DNA from: Haloglomus irregulare
GTDB taxonomy: Archaea > Halobacteriota > Halobacteria > Halobacteriales > Haloarculaceae
Reading direction: 5' to 3'
DNA: 64,000 nt
Assembly (NCBI RefSeq): GCF_007421925.1
Contig: NZ_QMDX01000001.1
Location: 456,629 to 520,628, forward strand
Shown here one piece after another: positions 1 through 9,234 of this stretch; position 1 is the stretch's first letter, and every line of letters starts with the position of its first letter. The position numbers were made by a program, and so were the translations under genes. The notes beneath the pieces were generated by a model. That model was not told the origin of the DNA and did no database searches. It worked only from the letters and a program-made list of their open reading frames with translations.

Positions 1-807
1 CCCGGTCACCTCGACCGCGCGGTCGTCGGCCGCGAACTCGCGTCGGCGCGAGTACGCCCGCAGCGCGAGCGTGAACACGAACAGGAGCACGACGACGCCG
101 GCGGTAGCGACGGTGTAAGCTCGCCTCGTGGCGGTCGTGATCTCCCGGGGCGACCCCCCGCGGAGGTAGGCGAGCGCCCGGGCGACCCCGACCGCGAGGA
201 TGACCAGCGGGAGCAGCGCCACGACCGCGAGCCCGGTCACGGTCCGGACGACGCTGCTGCCGAGTGTCTTCACCAGCGCGTCGCGGGTCTCCAGATGCGC
301 GAGTTCGTGGGCGAGGATGGCGTCCAGTTCGGGCTGGCTCAGCAGCCGGAGCAGCGACGGGTCCATCACGATGAGCCCGTCGCGGGGGCCGCCGAGCGCG
401 AGCGCGTTCGGCATCCCCATCCGGCCGACGGCGAGTGGCGGCGGGTCGATATCCATCTCGGCGGCCAGCGCCTCGACCCGCCGGTAGAGGTCCGGCGCCC
501 GGGCCCGTGGCAGCTCGGTGGTGTCGAGTTCACGCCGGAGGGCCGCCACACCACCACGATAGCTGACGTAGCCGAACGTCAGCGCCAGTCCCAGCACCAC
601 GAGCACGGTCGTCGCCGGGGCGGGTCTCCGGGCCCACAGGTCGAGCAGGCCGCGGTACACGACGAACGCCGCCGTCGCGTACAGGACGAGCACGGCGAGC
701 CCGACAACGGCCATCAGCAGTCGCAGTCCGGTCCCCGGGTCGAACGAGGACCGGGCGGTCGCCGGCGCGCTGTCGGGCGAGCGAGGGCCACTCCGGGACA
801 CGCCCAC
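1..807 (-). CDS. M48-family zinc metalloprotease, HtpX-like (3' end beyond window)
   Basis: Integral-membrane endopeptidase of the HtpX/Ste24 type, probably in membrane protein quality control. The zinc motif AHELAH has its first His at residue 167 (codon at 309-307); a downstream REFAADD stretch carries the expected third ligand Glu. Two hydrophobic segments (about residues 29-52 and 63-83) precede the motif and two follow it, as in HtpX. The start is a GTG at 807; a second in-frame GTG lies at 801. The C-terminus is missing because the reading frame runs off the window at base 1. The family is secure; substrates cannot be told. Neighbouring genes do not suggest an operon. Confidence 0.85.
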   Translation of the reverse strand, partial: MGVSRSGPRSPDSAPATARSSFDPGTGLRLLMAVVGLAVLVLYATAAFVVYRGLLDLWARRPAPATTVLVVLGLALTFGYVSYRGGVAALRRELDTTELPRARAPDLYRRVEALAAEMDIDPPPLAVGRMGMPNALALGGPRDGLIVMDPSLLRLLSQPELDAILAHELAHLETRDALVKTLGSSVVRTVTGLAVVALLPLVILAVGVARALAYLRGGSPREITTATRRAYTVATAGVVVLLFVFTLALRAYSRRREFAADDRAVEVTG

Positions 808-901
808 GCGTATGGGACCTGGAATCAAGATGGTTGTCGTGGGGGTGCCCGGGGGGCGCCTTCCGGAGGCCTGGGGCCCGAGACACGACCCGTTCGCGGG
901 G

Positions 902-2581
902 CTACGCGTCGTCCCCGGGCCGGGTGTCGACGACGGTGCCGACGCCCTTGGACTGGCCCTCGCGGAAGACGAACCGCTGGCCCTCCTCGACGAGGTATGG
1001 GCGGAACTTGAACCGGACGCGGGCGTTGCCGGTGTCGCCCGGCAGGAGCTGGCCCGCTTCCGGGTAGATGGCCGCCGCCTCGCTGACGGTCTCGAGGTGG
1101 ACGACCGGCTCGTACCCCTCGTCGATGCGGGTGGGGTGGTTGAGCACCATCACCTCGGCCTCGAACTCCCGAACCGGCTCGGGGTCGGCCGAGCGGGGCA
1201 GCAGGACCATCCCGCGCTCCACGTCGGCCTCGCGGACGTTCTTGAGTGCGATACCGACGATGCGGCCGGCCTGGGCCTCGTCGACGCGGTGGTAGTGCAT
1301 CTCGATGGAGCGGACCTCCACGTCCCGGAAGGAGCCGTCCTGCATCGGGCCGAGCAGCAGCTCGTCGCCGGCCGACACCGTTCCGGAGCGGATGGTGCCG
1401 GAGGCGACCGCGCCGACACCCTTCACGTTGTAGCTCCGGTCGATATACATCTGGAAGCGGTCGGCGGCGGCACCGCCCTCGGTCTTGGGGAGCCGGTGGA
1501 ACAGCTCGTCGAGGACGGGCAGCCCCTCCATCGTGACGGCACTGGTCGCGACGACGGGGACGACCTGCTCGGAGATCTCCTCGATGGCGGCCTCGACGCC
1601 GTGCCGGGCCACCGACAGCGGCGTCCGGTCGGCCCCGCGGAGGAGCCGCTCGATCTCGCGCTCGACCTCGGAGAGCCGCTCGTCGCTCACCATGTCACAT
1701 TTCGTGATGGCGACGATGGTCGGCAGCTCCGTCGCGAGCAGGATGCCCAGGTGCTCGCGGGTCGTCTTGGTGGGGCCGTCGTCGGCGGCGACGACCAGCA
1801 GGCCGTAGTCGAGCTTCTGCCCGACCAGCCCGCGGATGGTGGTGCGGAGCCACGGCTCGTGGCCGACCGTGTCGACGAAGCTGACGAGGCGGTCGGCCCG
1901 CTCGACGACGCTCGCGCGGTCGGCCTTCCGGTGGGGGTTGTCCATCCGGACGGGGCCGGCCTCGTCGTCGAAGCCGTAGACGCCGTACGAGAGGTCCGCG
2001 GAGAGTCCCCGCTCCATCTCGTGGGGCTGGACGTCGAGGAACGACCGGGTGCCGCCCTCGCCGTCGTCGGGTTCGCCGGTCACGAGCGAGCCGACCAGCG
2101 TCGACTTCCCGTGGTCGACGTGGCCCGCCGTCCCGACGACGATATGCTCGTCGTCGGTGTCGAGGACGGCACCCTCGCGGACGGTCGCCATGCCGACGAT
2201 GCCGCGGTCCCCCTCGCCGTCCGCCGGGGTCCCGCCCTCGCTGGCGATACCCGCCGTGGTGCCGTCCTCGCCGACGCCCCAGGTCGACACGTCGTCGATG
2301 TGGGCCCCGGCCTCCTCGGCGAGCAGGCTGAGCACGTCCATCGACTCGGAGAAGGCGTCCGGGCTGATACCGGCGATGCCGCCGTCGTCCGTGACGCCGA
2401 CGACGTAGGTGGCCTCGCCGTCGCCGGAGAGCACGCGATGCCGGAGCTGTGCCGCGAGGGACTCGAGCCGGCCGTCGGAGAGATGGACCTCGCGGGTGAG
2501 CCGTTCCTTGAACTCGACGCTGCCGCCCTCCTCCTCGCCGCGCTCGATGGCGCGGTCGAGGGCGGCTCGGTCGGCTGACAT
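902..2581 (-). CDS. GTPBP1-family translational GTPase-like protein
   Basis: 559-residue EF-Tu-like GTPase of the GTPBP1/GTPBP2 family, common in haloarchaea, with an extended N-terminal region. G1 is seen as GTAGHVDHGKST (about 150-161), G3 as DTVGHE and G4 as TKCD, followed by beta-barrel domains II and III ending in an EF-Tu-like C-terminus. I chose ATG 2581 (MSADRAALDR) over an in-frame codon 20 residues upstream because the family starts here and an AT-rich promoter-like stretch (2608-2620) sits about 30 nt upstream. The role is not established; eukaryotic relatives act in ribosome-associated mRNA decay, which is only a hint. Monocistronic. Confidence 0.9.
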   Translation of the reverse strand: MSADRAALDRAIERGEEEGGSVEFKERLTREVHLSDGRLESLAAQLRHRVLSGDGEATYVVGVTDDGGIAGISPDAFSESMDVLSLLAEEAGAHIDDVSTWGVGEDGTTAGIASEGGTPADGEGDRGIVGMATVREGAVLDTDDEHIVVGTAGHVDHGKSTLVGSLVTGEPDDGEGGTRSFLDVQPHEMERGLSADLSYGVYGFDDEAGPVRMDNPHRKADRASVVERADRLVSFVDTVGHEPWLRTTIRGLVGQKLDYGLLVVAADDGPTKTTREHLGILLATELPTIVAITKCDMVSDERLSEVEREIERLLRGADRTPLSVARHGVEAAIEEISEQVVPVVATSAVTMEGLPVLDELFHRLPKTEGGAAADRFQMYIDRSYNVKGVGAVASGTIRSGTVSAGDELLLGPMQDGSFRDVEVRSIEMHYHRVDEAQAGRIVGIALKNVREADVERGMVLLPRSADPEPVREFEAEVMVLNHPTRIDEGYEPVVHLETVSEAAAIYPEAGQLLPGDTGNARVRFKFRPYLVEEGQRFVFREGQSKGVGTVVDTRPGDDA

Positions 2582-2749
2582 ACGTGTACGCGTACCACCC
2601 GCCCCGGCAAAAGCCTCCCGAACGCGTGCCGCCGGGAGCACGGTGGACCATCACGGTCGTGTCGCGGCGTTGCGAGCCCGGCGAACGGGGTCGTGGCGCT
2701 GCGGGAGTAGGGGGAGCGGACCGCCGTTACCGGCGCCTGAAACCGAGAT

Positions 2750-3130
2750 TCAGGGCCAGACGAGGCCGCGAAGGCTGGTCAGCGTCTCCGGGGAGTCGAA
2801 GGGCGTCTCGTCGTGGGCCATCGGCCGGAGGCCGTCGGCGCCGTCGAGCTCCGCCTCCAGGCCGCTGCGGTCGGTCGTGTCGTAGCCGGTGACCGTCCAG
2901 GGCGGCCAGACGGTCAGCAGTTCGAAGCGGGTCCCGGACCATCGCGCGTACACGTCGGCGGCGCCATCCCGGGCGACCAGCGCCAGGTCGCCGTCGGTCG
3001 CGCGCATCGTCTCCACGTAGTCCGTCAGCGACGCGTCCGCGCCGTCGGTCATCGCCTCGAAGACGTTGCGGACCGGCTGGTGGTCCGAATGCGCGAGCAG
3101 TACGTCCCGCAGGTCGTCTCGGTCACTCAT
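2750..3130 (-). CDS. Conserved haloarchaeal hypothetical protein (126 aa)
   Basis: Small acidic soluble protein with no membrane segment or signal peptide. It begins MSDRDDLRDVLLAHSDHQP; the middle has a compact alpha/beta composition (DLALVARDG, FELLTVWPPW) and the end is Trp-rich. Its strongly acidic composition and GC-rich third positions mark it as a genuine haloarchaeal gene. A GTG one codon upstream (3133) is an alternative start. It is transcribed divergently from the nuclease gene at 3235, with about 100 bp between the starts. I do not recognise a domain, so no function is proposed. Confidence 0.75.
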   Translation of the reverse strand: MSDRDDLRDVLLAHSDHQPVRNVFEAMTDGADASLTDYVETMRATDGDLALVARDGAADVYARWSGTRFELLTVWPPWTVTGYDTTDRSGLEAELDGADGLRPMAHDETPFDSPETLTSLRGLVWP

Positions 3131-3234
3131 CACCCGTGTGTTCTGTTGCCACGCACATAACCGCCGTGGTGGCGGCGCTTCTCCGGGGCCGGGCGGGCCG
3201 TCACGGCTTTGCCGGCGGCGGGCCAGCGACCGGC

Positions 3235-4209
3235 ATGGACGGCTCCCGGTTCGCGGCGGTCCTGCTCGCGGTGCTCCTCCTGACCGCCGGCTGTACGACC
3301 TCGGCGCCCGGCGAGGTCGGGGGCGATGGCGGCGCCGGGAGCCCGGCCGACGCGGACCTCCGCGGCGCCCAGACGGCCGGCAGCGTCACCGTGACCGTCA
3401 CCCGGGTCGTCGACGGTGACACGCTGAAGGTGGCGTACGACAACGGCACCGCCGACACCGTCCGGCTGCTGGGGGTCGACACCCCGGAGGTCCACACCGA
3501 GACGACGCCCGAGGAGTTCGCGGGCGTCCCCGAGACGGCAGCCGGGCGCGCCTGCCTCCGGCGCTGGGGCGAGACGGCGAGCAGCCACGCGAAGGACAGG
3601 CTGGCCGGCGAGGAGGTCACGCTCTACTTCGACGCGGCCGAGGGCCGTCGGGGCTACTACGACCGGCTCCTCTCGTACGTCGTCCACGACGGCTCGAACG
3701 TCAATTACGGGCTCGTCACGGACGGCTACGCCCGGGTGTACGACTCGCAGTTCACCGCCCGCAACGCGTTCTACGACGCCGAGTCGACCGCCCAGGCGGA
3801 GGGCACGGGCCTCTGGGAGTGCGCCACGGCGTCGCCGCCGACGGGGACCGCCACCGCGTCGCCCGACGGCGGTTCGACGGACGGCCGGCTCCGGGTCGTG
3901 ACGGTCCATGCCGACGCAGAGGGGAACGATAACGACAACCTCGACGACGAGTACGTCACGCTGGGGAGCACGGCCGAGACGGGACTCGACCTCTCGGGCT
4001 GGACCGTCACCGACGAGGCCGGCAAGACGTACACCTTCGGCGACGTGACACTCACGCCCGGCGAGCAGGTCACGTTACACACCGGCAGCGGCACCGACGG
4101 CGACGGTGACGTCTACTGGGGCCGCGGGGGCGCGGTCTGGAACAACGGCGGCGACACCATCACCGTCCGCGACGCCGACGGGACCGTCGTCGCCGAGCGG
4201 TCGTACTAG
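3235..4209 (+). CDS. Secreted thermonuclease-like lipoprotein with lamin-tail domain
   Basis: 324-residue exported nuclease. The N-terminus is a lipoprotein signal with lipobox LTAGC near residue 20. A staphylococcal-nuclease (SNase) fold follows at about 45-190, with the family elements VVDGDTLKV, RLLGVDTPEV and a late Arg in GYYDRLLSYV, matching the Arg/Glu/Arg catalytic layout. After a Thr/Ser/Gly linker comes a lamin-tail (LTD) beta-sandwich at about 225-322 (DLSGWTVTDEAGKTYTF), often attached to secreted nucleases. Likely role: anchored extracellular nuclease for DNA scavenging. Start chosen at ATG 3235 because it gives a clean signal peptide; upstream in-frame codons lack one. Confidence 0.9.
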   Translation: MDGSRFAAVLLAVLLLTAGCTTSAPGEVGGDGGAGSPADADLRGAQTAGSVTVTVTRVVDGDTLKVAYDNGTADTVRLLGVDTPEVHTETTPEEFAGVPETAAGRACLRRWGETASSHAKDRLAGEEVTLYFDAAEGRRGYYDRLLSYVVHDGSNVNYGLVTDGYARVYDSQFTARNAFYDAESTAQAEGTGLWECATASPPTGTATASPDGGSTDGRLRVVTVHADAEGNDNDNLDDEYVTLGSTAETGLDLSGWTVTDEAGKTYTFGDVTLTPGEQVTLHTGSGTDGDGDVYWGRGGAVWNNGGDTITVRDADGTVVAERSY

Positions 4210-4286
4210 CCGCCGTCGGGGTGGTTACGTGCCCACTTCCGGGGGGCTTTTCGTCCGCATCCGCGTCCCTCGCAGCAACCGCCGCG

Positions 4287-4842
4287 ATGGGATACGAGCT
4301 GCCGCCAGTGCTGGGGACGGAGGGTGTCGGGGCCGGGACGAGCGTGCTGCTCGCGGGACCGCCCGGGACCGGGAAGCGCGAACTGCTGTGGGCGGTGCTC
4401 ACCTCGGGCCGAGAGGGCGGCTCGGTGCTCGTGACGATGACCGACCCGGTCGACGCGCTCGGCTTCGGGTTCGAGCGCGCCGGGCCGGACGAGCCGGAGG
4501 GCCACGCCGTGGACGCCAGCGGCGACCCCGACCGGAGCGCCATCGACGGCCGCTCGGAGCCGAACGAGCGCGTCGAGGCCGTCGAGGGGCCGGACGGCTC
4601 CACCGAATCGGGCTGTCGCTCTCCAGCCGGCTCGACGAGCTCTCGCCGCCGAACCCGAACCGCCGGGTGGGCGTCGACGGCGTCGCGCCGCTGCTGGACG
4701 CCGTCAGGACGGTCGATTACGACCTCGTCAAGCAGGCGTTCGACACGGTCCCCGGGACCCGGGCGACCGACGGCGGGTACGCCGTCCACACGGTCGAGAC
4801 CCCGAGGTGGCCTGGCACGAGCGGCAGCCGGGCGGGGACTGA
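4287..4842 (+). pseudogene. RecA/RAD55-like ATPase domain protein, two apparent frameshifts
   Basis: Resembles a haloarchaeal family of short RecA-like ATPases (the DUF7504 type, as far as I recall). Walker A is GPPGTGKRE, about 23 residues in. The first frame is coherent to about 4605; the next coherent segment (IGLSLSSRLDEL, then RRVGVDGVAPLLDAV) is read in another frame, and the natural ending EVAWHERQPGGD with stop at 4840-4842 in a third. Adding one G near 4605 and one G near 4798 restores a continuous protein of about 185 residues. The second frame happens to stay open into hisS without a stop, but that is not a fusion. Either a recent pseudogene or two single-G sequencing deletions. 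Confidence 0.65.
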
Positions 4843-4918
4843 GGACGGGCCAGTCCTCACCCGGGCCACCCCGTGCCCGACCGTAACCTTTCAACCCGCG
4901 CCCGGCGAACCGCGGGCC

Positions 4919-6214
4919 ATGTACGAGCGCCTGAAGGGCTTTCGCGACTTCTTCCCCCCGGAGATGGCCGCCCGCCGGGCCGTCGTCGACACCGTCGAGG
5001 ACGTGGCCCGCCGGTACGGCTTCCGCGAGATCGACACCCCGCGGCTCGAACCCGCCGAGATGTGGACGGACAAGGCCGGCGACGACATCGTCGACGAGCT
5101 GTACGCCTTCGAGGACCGCGGCGGGCGCCACGTCACGCTCACGCCGGAGCTCACGCCGACGGTCGCGCGGATGGTGGTCGACCGCGGCCAGGAGCTGCCA
5201 AAGCCGATCAAGTTCTTCTCGACGCGGCCGTTCTGGCGGTACGAGGCGGTCCAGCAGGGCCGGTTCCGCGAGTTCCACCAGACCAACGCCGATATCTTCG
5301 GGACGAGCGAGCCGACCGCCGACGCCGAGGTGCTGGCCTTCGCCGGCGACGCGCTGACGGAACTCGGGCTCGACGGCGGGGACTTCGAGTTCCGCGTCTC
5401 GCATCGGGACATCCTGGGCAACCTTATCGAGTCGTTCGAGTCGGACGTGAACACGCGCGAGGCCATCCGCGCGGTCGACAAGCGCGCCAAGGTCGACGAC
5501 GACGAGTACCTCGGCCTGCTCGCCGAGGCCGGACTGAGCCGGGCCGACGCCCGGTCGTTCGACGACCTCATCGCCGACGACGATCTCGACGCCGTCGCCG
5601 AGGCGGGCAACGAGGCGGTGAACGCCGCGGTCGACAACCTCAGAGCGGTGCTCGACGCGGCGGCGGACTTCGGCGTCCGCGAGCACTGTGAGGTCTCGCT
5701 GGCGACCGCCCGGGGGCTGGACTACTACACCGGCGTCGTCTTCGAGTGCTTCGACTCCACCGGCGAGGTCTCCCGATCGGTCTTCGGCGGCGGCCGCTAC
5801 GACGACCTCATCGGGTCGTTCGGCGGCCAGCCCACGCCGGCCGTCGGGGTCGCCCCCGGTCACGCGACCCTCCACCTGCTCTGTCAGCGGGCCGGCGTCT
5901 ACCCGGACGAGGCCGTCAGCACCGACTACTACGTCCTCTCCGTCGGCGACACCCGCCCCGAGACGCTGGACGTGGCCCGGGCCCTCCGGACGCGGGGCCA
6001 CGTCGTCGAGACCGACCTCAACGACCGGGGCTTCGGCTCACAGCTCTCCTACGCGGACGGCGTCAACGCCGAGACCGTGGTCGTGGTCGGCGAGCGCGAC
6101 CTCTCGGAGGGGAACGTGACGGTCAAGAACATGGAAAGCGGCGACGAGACGACCGCCCCGTTCGACTCGTTCCCCGGCGAGCACGAGCGGCCGACGTACG
6201 ACGACTTCGTGTAG
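4919..6214 (+). CDS. hisS: Histidyl-tRNA synthetase
   Basis: 431-residue class II aminoacyl-tRNA synthetase that charges tRNA-His in the cytoplasm. Visible signatures are the N-terminal YERLKGFRDFFPPEM, motif 2 (FWRYEAVQQGRFREF), the histidine-specific ARGLDYYTGVVFE element, motif 3 near FGGGRYDDLIGSFGG, and a C-terminal anticodon-binding domain (about 330-431). Length matches archaeal HisRS. ATG 4919 is preceded at about -31 by AT-rich gtaacctttcaa, consistent with a leaderless transcript. It directly follows the damaged ATPase gene but probably has its own promoter. Confidence 0.97.
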   Translation: MYERLKGFRDFFPPEMAARRAVVDTVEDVARRYGFREIDTPRLEPAEMWTDKAGDDIVDELYAFEDRGGRHVTLTPELTPTVARMVVDRGQELPKPIKFFSTRPFWRYEAVQQGRFREFHQTNADIFGTSEPTADAEVLAFAGDALTELGLDGGDFEFRVSHRDILGNLIESFESDVNTREAIRAVDKRAKVDDDEYLGLLAEAGLSRADARSFDDLIADDDLDAVAEAGNEAVNAAVDNLRAVLDAAADFGVREHCEVSLATARGLDYYTGVVFECFDSTGEVSRSVFGGGRYDDLIGSFGGQPTPAVGVAPGHATLHLLCQRAGVYPDEAVSTDYYVLSVGDTRPETLDVARALRTRGHVVETDLNDRGFGSQLSYADGVNAETVVVVGERDLSEGNVTVKNMESGDETTAPFDSFPGEHERPTYDDFV

Positions 6215-6358
6215 CCGGGCCGACACCGACCGCGGTACCATGCCGGTCGGCACCGTGATGGGGCCCGGTCGTCGCGCCGAAACCGCACGCTAGAGGATGT
6301 CACGCCCTTATATTCCTCAGTCGGACCTAGCCGGGGGCAACTCCTTAGTGGATATTAC

Positions 6359-6426
6359 CATTATAATTCATAAGGGTTTTATTCGCCCTCGCGCCACGGT
6401 GGGACAGAGCACGGGCGTTACGCCCG
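6359..6426 (+). promoter_or_regulatory. aceA promoter with hairpin/operator-like inverted repeat
   Basis: AT-rich stretch in an otherwise GC-rich gap. A TATA-like TTTTATT lies at 6377-6383, predicting transcription start near 6406; a second AT-rich element (ttataattcataag) spans about 6360-6373. Immediately downstream of the predicted start is a perfect inverted repeat, CGGGCG-TTA-CGCCCG (6412-6426), ending 12 nt before the aceA ATG. It could be a repressor site overlapping the start or a 5' UTR hairpin controlling translation. Position and perfect symmetry are seen; function is inferred. Confidence 0.55.
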
Positions 6427-6438
6427 CTCAGACAACCA

Positions 6439-7506
6439 ATGGCACACGACAACGACGGTACGGACGAGGTCGCAAGCCGCGTCCAGAACACGGAGTCCAT
6501 CGTTCGGGAGGTCGACAACCACGCCGCGCGGGAACTGCGTCGGAAGTTCGAGGAGCAGGACTTCACCTTCGCACCCGGTCTCTACCACGCGCTCGACGCA
6601 CGACTGGCCGAGATGGCCGGTCTCGACGCCGCGTACATGTCGGGCTACTCGACGGTCCTGGGCCAGTTCGGCTTCCCGGACCTGGAGATGGTCACGATGA
6701 CCGAGATGGTCGAGAACGCAAAGCGCATCGTCGAGGCGACCAACCTGCCGGTCATCGCCGACTGTGACACCGGCTACGGCGGCATCCACAACGTCCGCCG
6801 CGCGGTCCGGGAGTACGAGAAGGCCGGCGTCGCCGCCGTCCACATCGAGGACCAGACGACGCCCAAGCGCTGCGGGCACATCGCCGGCAAGAAGATCGTC
6901 CCGCGCGACGAGGCAAAGGCCCGGTTCGAGGCCGCCGTCGACGCGAAGCAGGACGAGAACACCATCATCATCGCCCGGACGGACGCCTACGGCTCCGCCA
7001 ACGGCGACTGGGAGGAGCACCTCGAGCGCGGCCGGATGTACGCCGACGCCGGCGTCGACATCGTCTGGCCCGAGATGCCGGACCCGTCCCGCGAGGACGC
7101 CGTCAGCTACGCCGAGACCCTTCGCGAGACCCACCCGGACGTCATGATGGCGTTCAACTACTCCAGCTCCTTCGCGTGGTCCGAGGAGGAGGACGCGCTC
7201 ACCTTCCAGGAGCTGGGTGACCTGGGTTACCAGTACATCTTCATCACCCTCTACGCCCTGCACAGCGGTGCGCACGCGGTCTACGAGGACATGAAGGCGA
7301 TCGCGGAGAACGACGAGGAGGCGCAGTTCGACCTCGAGGGTCGCTATCTCGGCCACGAGACCGAGAGCCACCACGAGCTCTCCTTCGTCTCGCGGTTCCA
7401 GGACATCGAGGCGCAGTTCGACCCCGAGGCCAAGCAGCGGATGGAGGAGTCCGCCGGCTTCACCGAGGAGGAGTCGGACCCGCTGACCTCGAACGACGAC
7501 GACTGA
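6439..7506 (+). CDS. aceA: Isocitrate lyase (haloarchaeal type)
   Basis: 355-residue lyase of the ICL/PEP-mutase superfamily, cleaving isocitrate to glyoxylate and succinate in the glyoxylate shunt. The catalytic-loop signature KRCGH has its Cys at residue 145; metal/substrate-binding DCDTGYGG lies at about 108-115. Strict sequence reading could also suggest 2-methylisocitrate lyase, since KRCGH is typical of that branch, but the overall sequence, including the SNDDD ending, matches my memory of Haloferax AceA, assigned as isocitrate lyase. No malate synthase gene is adjacent, unlike the aceA-aceB pairing I expect in Haloferax. The AT-rich promoter and hairpin upstream suggest regulated expression. 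Confidence 0.88.
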   Translation: MAHDNDGTDEVASRVQNTESIVREVDNHAARELRRKFEEQDFTFAPGLYHALDARLAEMAGLDAAYMSGYSTVLGQFGFPDLEMVTMTEMVENAKRIVEATNLPVIADCDTGYGGIHNVRRAVREYEKAGVAAVHIEDQTTPKRCGHIAGKKIVPRDEAKARFEAAVDAKQDENTIIIARTDAYGSANGDWEEHLERGRMYADAGVDIVWPEMPDPSREDAVSYAETLRETHPDVMMAFNYSSSFAWSEEEDALTFQELGDLGYQYIFITLYALHSGAHAVYEDMKAIAENDEEAQFDLEGRYLGHETESHHELSFVSRFQDIEAQFDPEAKQRMEESAGFTEEESDPLTSNDDD

Positions 7507-7546
7507 TTCCGTCGTAACTCGCGGTTCTTCGCTGCTGTTTCTTCGA

Positions 7547-7565
7547 CTCGTCGGATGAAGACGAG
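7547..7565 (+). terminator. Possible terminator hairpin after aceA
   Basis: Inverted repeat CTCGTC (7547-7552) / GACGAG (7560-7565) with a 7-nt loop, about 40 nt after the aceA stop and just behind a T-rich tract (tgtttcttcg). It may mark transcript end; archaeal termination relies mainly on U-tracts, so the hairpin may be incidental. Confidence 0.35.
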
Positions 7566-7736
7566 CTTGCCCGTCAAATCCCCGTATTCGACGGTTACAC
7601 GCCAATCTCGGCCCCAACTGCTCTGCCAGTCGACGCGCCGGCGCTGGCGCGAGCGGTTCGGGGCCACTCGCGACCACGCCGGAGCGGCCGGCCCGCGGAC
7701 CCGGAACCTATGCCCGACGCCACCCTTCCGTCCGAT

Positions 7737-9194
7737 ATGTTCGACCAGGACGACGCGGACCCGCTGGTGCGGGCGCTCGCGGGCCGGGCGTTCGCCGACC
7801 CGTTCCCGTGGCGTTTCCTCAGCCGCATCGCGGAGATCCCGAACCGGCTCGGCGGCTCGCCCGGCGAACACCGGGCGGCGGAGTTGACGCACGTGGCACT
7901 GCCGGGGACCCCCACGGTCGAGGAGTTCCCGACCCAGCGCTGGGTACGGGGCCGGACGGACCTGACCGTCGCTGTCGACCGGTCGGACGGCACCGTCGAG
8001 CGGGAGTTCGAAGCCATCGCGCTGCCGTACTCGCCCGGCGGCACGGTCGAGGCGCCGCTGGTCGACGTGGGCTACGGGACCCAGGCCGCAATCGAGGCAG
8101 CGGCCCTCGACGGGTGCGTCGCGGTCGCGAGCACGGACAGCCCCGCCGACGGGCGGTTCGTCCACCGGATGGAGAAGTTCGGGCACGCCGTCGACGCGGG
8201 CGCGGCCGCCTTCCTGTTCGTCAACCACGTCCCCGGCCAGCTGCCGCCGACGGGGTCGCTCCGGTTCGGCGGGACGCCGAGCGACGTGGAGCTCGGAACC
8301 GCCGACGCCGGCGCGGCGTCGATTCCGGGCGTCGGCGTCTCCCGGGAGACGGGCGACTGGCTGACCGATTACGCCACGACACCCGGGGCCCCCGCCACCG
8401 CCCGCCTCCGGGTCGAGGCGGCCACGGAGCCGGGCGAGAGCCGGAACGTCCTCACCCATCTCGGCCCCGATACCGACGAGCGGGTCGTCCTCGTCGCCCA
8501 TCTCGACGCACACGACATCGCGGAGGGGGCGCTGGACAACGGCGCCGGGCTGACGGTCGCCGTGACCGCCGCGCGGCTGCTGGCCGCCGTCGCCGACGAC
8601 CCGGCCGCCCCGGACTCGGGGCTGGAGCGGGGGGTGACGGTCGCGGCGGTCGGCTGCGAGGAGACGGGGCTGCTCGGGGCCGAGGCGCTGGCCGACCGGC
8701 TCGACGCCGCGGTCGGGCTGGACCGCGTCCACGCGGTCTGCAACGTCGACGGTGGGGGCCGGGCGCGGGACCTCCGGGCGTTCACGCACGGCGCCGAGGC
8801 GATGGAGTCCGTCGCGCGCGAGGTCACGGACGCCGTCGGTGTCCCGTTGCACCTCGAGCGGACGCCGCACTCGTTCAGCGACCACTGGCCGTTCCTGCGG
8901 GCCGGGGTGCCGGCACTCCAGCTCCACAGCCGGTCGCCGCCGGCCGGCGGACCGGGCGAAGGCCCCGGCGGCCCGCGCGGCCGGGGGTACACCCACACGC
9001 GGGCGGACACGCGGGACAAGGTCGACCGGCGCGACCTCCGGTCGCATGCGGTGCTGACGGCGCTGCTGGTGCGCGAGCTGACCCGGCGGGACCTCCCGCG
9101 ACGGGCGCCCGAGGCGGTCGCGGCCGACCTCCGGGAGGCCAGCGCGGAGCCGGGGATGCGCGCGGCCGGCGTCTGGCCCGAGCGCTGGGACTGA
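7737..9194 (+). CDS. M28-family zinc aminopeptidase-like protein with PA domain
   Basis: 485-residue metallopeptidase of the M28 (aminopeptidase Y-like) family. Likely co-catalytic zinc ligands are visible in order: His and Asp in VAHLDAHDIAEGALDNGAG, Glu pair in GCEETG, Asp in CNVDGGG and His in GYTHTRADT. An inserted protease-associated (PA) domain lies at about residues 95-200. No signal peptide or membrane anchor, so probably a cytoplasmic peptide-processing enzyme. ATG 7737 is chosen because a weak TATA-like element (acctatgcc) sits 27 nt upstream; in-frame ATG 7710 is the alternative. Confidence 0.87.
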   Translation: MFDQDDADPLVRALAGRAFADPFPWRFLSRIAEIPNRLGGSPGEHRAAELTHVALPGTPTVEEFPTQRWVRGRTDLTVAVDRSDGTVEREFEAIALPYSPGGTVEAPLVDVGYGTQAAIEAAALDGCVAVASTDSPADGRFVHRMEKFGHAVDAGAAAFLFVNHVPGQLPPTGSLRFGGTPSDVELGTADAGAASIPGVGVSRETGDWLTDYATTPGAPATARLRVEAATEPGESRNVLTHLGPDTDERVVLVAHLDAHDIAEGALDNGAGLTVAVTAARLLAAVADDPAAPDSGLERGVTVAAVGCEETGLLGAEALADRLDAAVGLDRVHAVCNVDGGGRARDLRAFTHGAEAMESVAREVTDAVGVPLHLERTPHSFSDHWPFLRAGVPALQLHSRSPPAGGPGEGPGGPRGRGYTHTRADTRDKVDRRDLRSHAVLTALLVRELTRRDLPRRAPEAVAADLREASAEPGMRAAGVWPERWD

Positions 9195-9234
9195 CGGCCG
9201 AGGACAGTTGCCGGCCGGGCGCTCGGCCCGGCCG

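Noticed and set aside
4106-6214. A fusion of the RecA-like ATPase to histidyl-tRNA synthetase
   Set aside because: The frame is open by chance; the ATPase has its own natural stop at 4840-4842 in another frame, and HisRS starts normally at ATG 4919.
6439-7506. 2-methylisocitrate lyase instead of isocitrate lyase
   Set aside because: KRCGH would fit it, but length and near-identity to remembered haloarchaeal AceA, including the C-terminus, favour isocitrate lyase; no other methylcitrate-cycle genes are nearby.
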